Assembly: GCA_014189685.1 (NCBI GenBank)
Contig: DVAB01000035.1
Coordinates: forward strand, 1 to 5,964
DNA from: Candidatus Naiadarchaeum limnaeum
Lineage (GTDB): Archaea > Undinarchaeota > Undinarchaeia > Undinarchaeales > Naiadarchaeaceae
DNA: 5,964 nucleotides
Reading direction: 5' to 3'
Shown here piece after piece: positions 4,605-5,964 of the stretch. The translations under genes were made by a program, and so were the position numbers. The notes under the pieces were generated by a model. It saw nothing but the letters and a program-made list of their open reading frames with translations. It did no database searches and had not been told where the DNA came from. Position 1 is the stretch's first letter, and every line of letters starts with the position of its first letter.

Positions 4605-4967
4605 TTATTTCTCCATCTTTGTTAGTACATCATCTAAAATACTTTTTGCTTCATCCGCACTCATTTCAGGCTTGAAAACATTAATAGATTCATGAAATTT
4701 TTTTATCTGATCAACATCTGCTGCTTTTGGGGCCTGTGCAAATTTATCCCGCAGGGATTCAACCCTTTTGTCTAAATCATGAATTTCATCAGAAATATTA
4801 TCAGCTCTATCTCGAATCTCTTTTTTTAAATCAAGAAAATTTTTGTTTATCAATTGCATTCTTTCCTGCAAATTAAAAAAATTTTGCTCATTTAATTTTA
4901 CTTTGGTCTCCAAACTAGTAAGTCTCCAGAGCAAATCCTGCATAATTGCTTGCGGGGATTGTTCCAT
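4605..4967 (-). CDS. Short soluble coiled-coil protein (120 residues)
   Basis: Begun at the ATG at 4967 it reads MEQSPQAIMQDLLWRL. A TTG at 4976 would add only three residues and is less likely, although one of two possible TATA boxes would suit it. Residues 10-77 show nearly continuous heptad spacing with Leu, Ile and Val at core positions (TSLETKVKLNEQNFFNLQER, then ISDEIHDLDKRVESLRDKF). Residues 78-85 (AQAPKAAD) form a hinge, and 86-120 a further helical region with FKPEMSADEAKSILDDVLTK. No membrane segment, no signal peptide, no Cys. The family is not recognised. It is the first gene of a minus-strand operon; 54 bases separate it from the 203-residue coiled-coil gene, and the two may form a mixed coiled coil. 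It diverges from the secretion ATPase gene across a shared control region. Confidence 0.82.
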   Translation of the reverse strand: MEQSPQAIMQDLLWRLTSLETKVKLNEQNFFNLQERMQLINKNFLDLKKEIRDRADNISDEIHDLDKRVESLRDKFAQAPKAADVDQIKKFHESINVFKPEMSADEAKSILDDVLTKMEK

Positions 4968-4989
4968 GCTTTGCAATTATTCCAATTGC

Positions 4990-5008
4990 ATTAATAAGCC
5001 TTTTTATC
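4990..5008 (-). promoter_or_regulatory. Probable TATA region of the minus-strand coiled-coil operon
   Basis: Two candidates can be read on the minus strand: GATAAAAAGG (5008-4999) and CTTATTAAT (4998-4990). The first would start transcription near 4977 and give a leader of about ten bases or a leaderless TTG start at 4976. The second would give a leaderless ATG start at 4967. No Shine-Dalgarno sequence precedes either start. The sevenmer array begins three bases upstream of the first candidate. Confidence 0.4.
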
Positions 5009-5011
5009 ATT

Positions 5012-5076
5012 TGCTTGAAGCTGGAAGCTTGATGCTCGATGTCCAGCGTCTAGCTTCTAGCCTCAGGCATCCAGCC
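5012..5076. repeat. Inverted array of seven-base units between divergent promoters
   Basis: Four units of NGCTNGA (TGCTTGA, AGCTGGA, AGCTTGA, TGCTCGA; 5012-5039) are followed, after two bases, by five units of the reverse complement TCNAGCN (TCCAGCG, TCTAGCT, TCTAGCC, TCAGGCA, TCCAGCC; 5042-5076). The array fills the space between the two TATA regions. Read toward either gene, the units next to that TATA box have the same direction, TCNAGCN. The same unit lies ahead of the 2554 gene. The two halves are complementary at their fixed positions and could form an imperfect cruciform. A regulator-binding array is the inferred role. Confidence 0.65.
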
Positions 5077-5082
5077 TTAAAG

Positions 5083-5090
5083 TATTTAAC
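5083..5090 (+). promoter_or_regulatory. TATA box for the secretion ATPase gene
   Basis: TATTTAAC would start transcription near 5110-5113, leaving a leader of about ten bases that carries GGAG at 5114-5117, five bases before the ATG at 5123. A second AT-rich box, CATTTAATTA (5094-5103), lies at leaderless distance from the ATG and cannot be excluded. Confidence 0.5.
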
Positions 5091-5122
5091 TTACATTTAA
5101 TTAAGCAAAATTCGGAGTAAAA

Positions 5123-5964
5123 ATGGTTGAAGCTTGTGGTTATGAGGTTTTGAGAGAGGGGGATTCCACTGTTATTAGATTTAATTGGCTTGGTTGCCCC
5201 TACGCACCTAGCCTAGAGGACGACCCTGAAACAATGGCGCGAGTTGTTGATGCAATAACGCAAGTAAAAGATGTCAACAGAATCATAATTGCAGAGGCAT
5301 ACGAATATGAGTACGATGAAGCGCAGACAAATCTTCTGGCAGAAATTGCTCAAGTTTTGGAAATTTTGATAAAAGAAGAAAACATTTTAGCAAACCCAAG
5401 TTTAACAGGCGCTGAATGCTCGCAGTATTTTCCAGAGCACTTTAAATTTGTTGAGGATCTTTTAGTAAATAAAATCAGAAAAGATCCAATTGAGGGATAT
5501 TTTACACTCTTAGATGAATTAAGCGATTTTGAAGGAAAAGTTGCTGCGCTGCAATTTCCAAAAATGAAGGAGTGCTATGTCAGATTTATAAAGGAAGTTT
5601 TGTTCACAATAAAAAAATATCTTGAGCAAACTCAGATAATAAAAAAAATTATTCCAATTCTTCCACGTTTGCGACCAGGAGATAGATTAGTTTACGGAGA
5701 AATTTTTTCTCCAACAATAAGGCCAAATTTTACTTTAACAAGATATATGTTAAAGCCTCCGCCGGATTCTGAATTATTAGATAGCTATACATTGCTAGGT
5801 GATATTGAAGTTGAGATTTACAGAATAAAAGATCAAACTGAAAATTACTATCATGTTGTTCCACCAGAGTTCAAGCTTCCAGAGGAGGCTTATATGGCCC
5901 TGGGAATGGCGCGCAGGATTATGCTTGGATACAAACCAACAACAACTGCTTTTCCAGATCAAAC
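5123..5964 (+). CDS. Archaeal type II/IV secretion (VirB11/GspE-like) ATPase, N-terminal part
   Basis: The frame is open from the ATG at 5123 (GGAG five bases upstream) to the window edge: 280 residues, 3' end missing. Members of the archaeal COG0630 family drive assembly of pili, archaella and related secretion systems as hexameric ATPases under the membrane. Their N-terminal domain precedes a RecA-like core. Seen here are an acidic N-terminal region (residues 1-90), a helical region (100-175), an RPGDRLVYGEIFSPTIRPNF stretch (184-203), and YYHVVPPEFKLPEEAYMALG (242-261) followed by MARRIML, which I recognise as the usual pre-core motif of this family. The Walker A loop, Asp and His boxes and Walker B should follow beyond 5964 and are not visible, so activity cannot be judged. 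The long N-terminal extension and the absence of prepilin genes nearby leave open which appendage it serves. Confidence 0.8.
   Translation, partial: MVEACGYEVLREGDSTVIRFNWLGCPYAPSLEDDPETMARVVDAITQVKDVNRIIIAEAYEYEYDEAQTNLLAEIAQVLEILIKEENILANPSLTGAECSQYFPEHFKFVEDLLVNKIRKDPIEGYFTLLDELSDFEGKVAALQFPKMKECYVRFIKEVLFTIKKYLEQTQIIKKIIPILPRLRPGDRLVYGEIFSPTIRPNFTLTRYMLKPPPDSELLDSYTLLGDIEVEIYRIKDQTENYYHVVPPEFKLPEEAYMALGMARRIMLGYKPTTTAFPDQ

Noticed and set aside
5012-5076. CRISPR array
   Set aside because: The units are seven bases, contiguous and inverted, with no spacers.
5012-5076. Transcription terminator hairpin
   Set aside because: The array lies between divergent starts, with no gene ending there, and has no T-run.
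4843-5100. 85-codon plus-strand reading frame reaching into the divergent control region
   Set aside because: It overlaps the coiled-coil gene in antisense and runs through the sevenmer array and the ATPase promoter; no start signals.

Overview
The window looks archaeal. TATA-like boxes sit about 26-28 bases upstream of start codons with no room for a leader (starts at 778, 2879 and 3193), which fits leaderless archaeal transcription. A few starts instead have GGAG-type ribosome sites. The DNA is AT-rich, Arg is mostly AGA/AGG, and the window ends inside the N-terminal part of an archaeal VirB11/GspE-like secretion ATPase. The many small, unrecognisable membrane and coiled-coil proteins would suit a DPANN-type lineage, but that placement is inference.

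Layout: (1) 2-745, the 3' end of a charged helical protein gene, cut by the window edge. (2) 778-1857, a two-gene operon, a four-pass membrane protein followed with no gap by a coiled-coil protein. (3) 1867-2466, a promoter, then a dense cluster of inverted repeats (1915-2027), then two tiny related membrane proteins. (4) 2493-3157, a strong-looking promoter and two related three-pass membrane proteins of 95 and 92 residues. (5) 3193-3924, a 243-residue protein with a soluble N-terminal half, two membrane segments and a very basic tail. (6) 3939-4967 on the minus strand, two soluble coiled-coil proteins. (7) 4968-5122, a divergent control region. (8) 5123 to the end, the secretion ATPase, cut before its Walker A motif.

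Only the ATPase can be assigned to a family. The others are described by what is visible. The divergent placement of the two coiled-coil genes next to the ATPase suggests, without proving it, that they serve the same pilus-like or secretion machine.

Two non-coding signals stand out. First, 1915-2027 can form a three-way junction plus a crossing (pseudoknot-type) stem that buries the start codon of the next gene, like a switch RNA; it could instead be a palindromic mobile element. Second, a seven-base unit, TCNAGCN, is repeated in tandem directly upstream of three TATA boxes, always in the same direction relative to its promoter: the small membrane protein at 2554, the minus-strand coiled-coil operon, and the ATPase. 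This suggests a shared cis-element linking these units.
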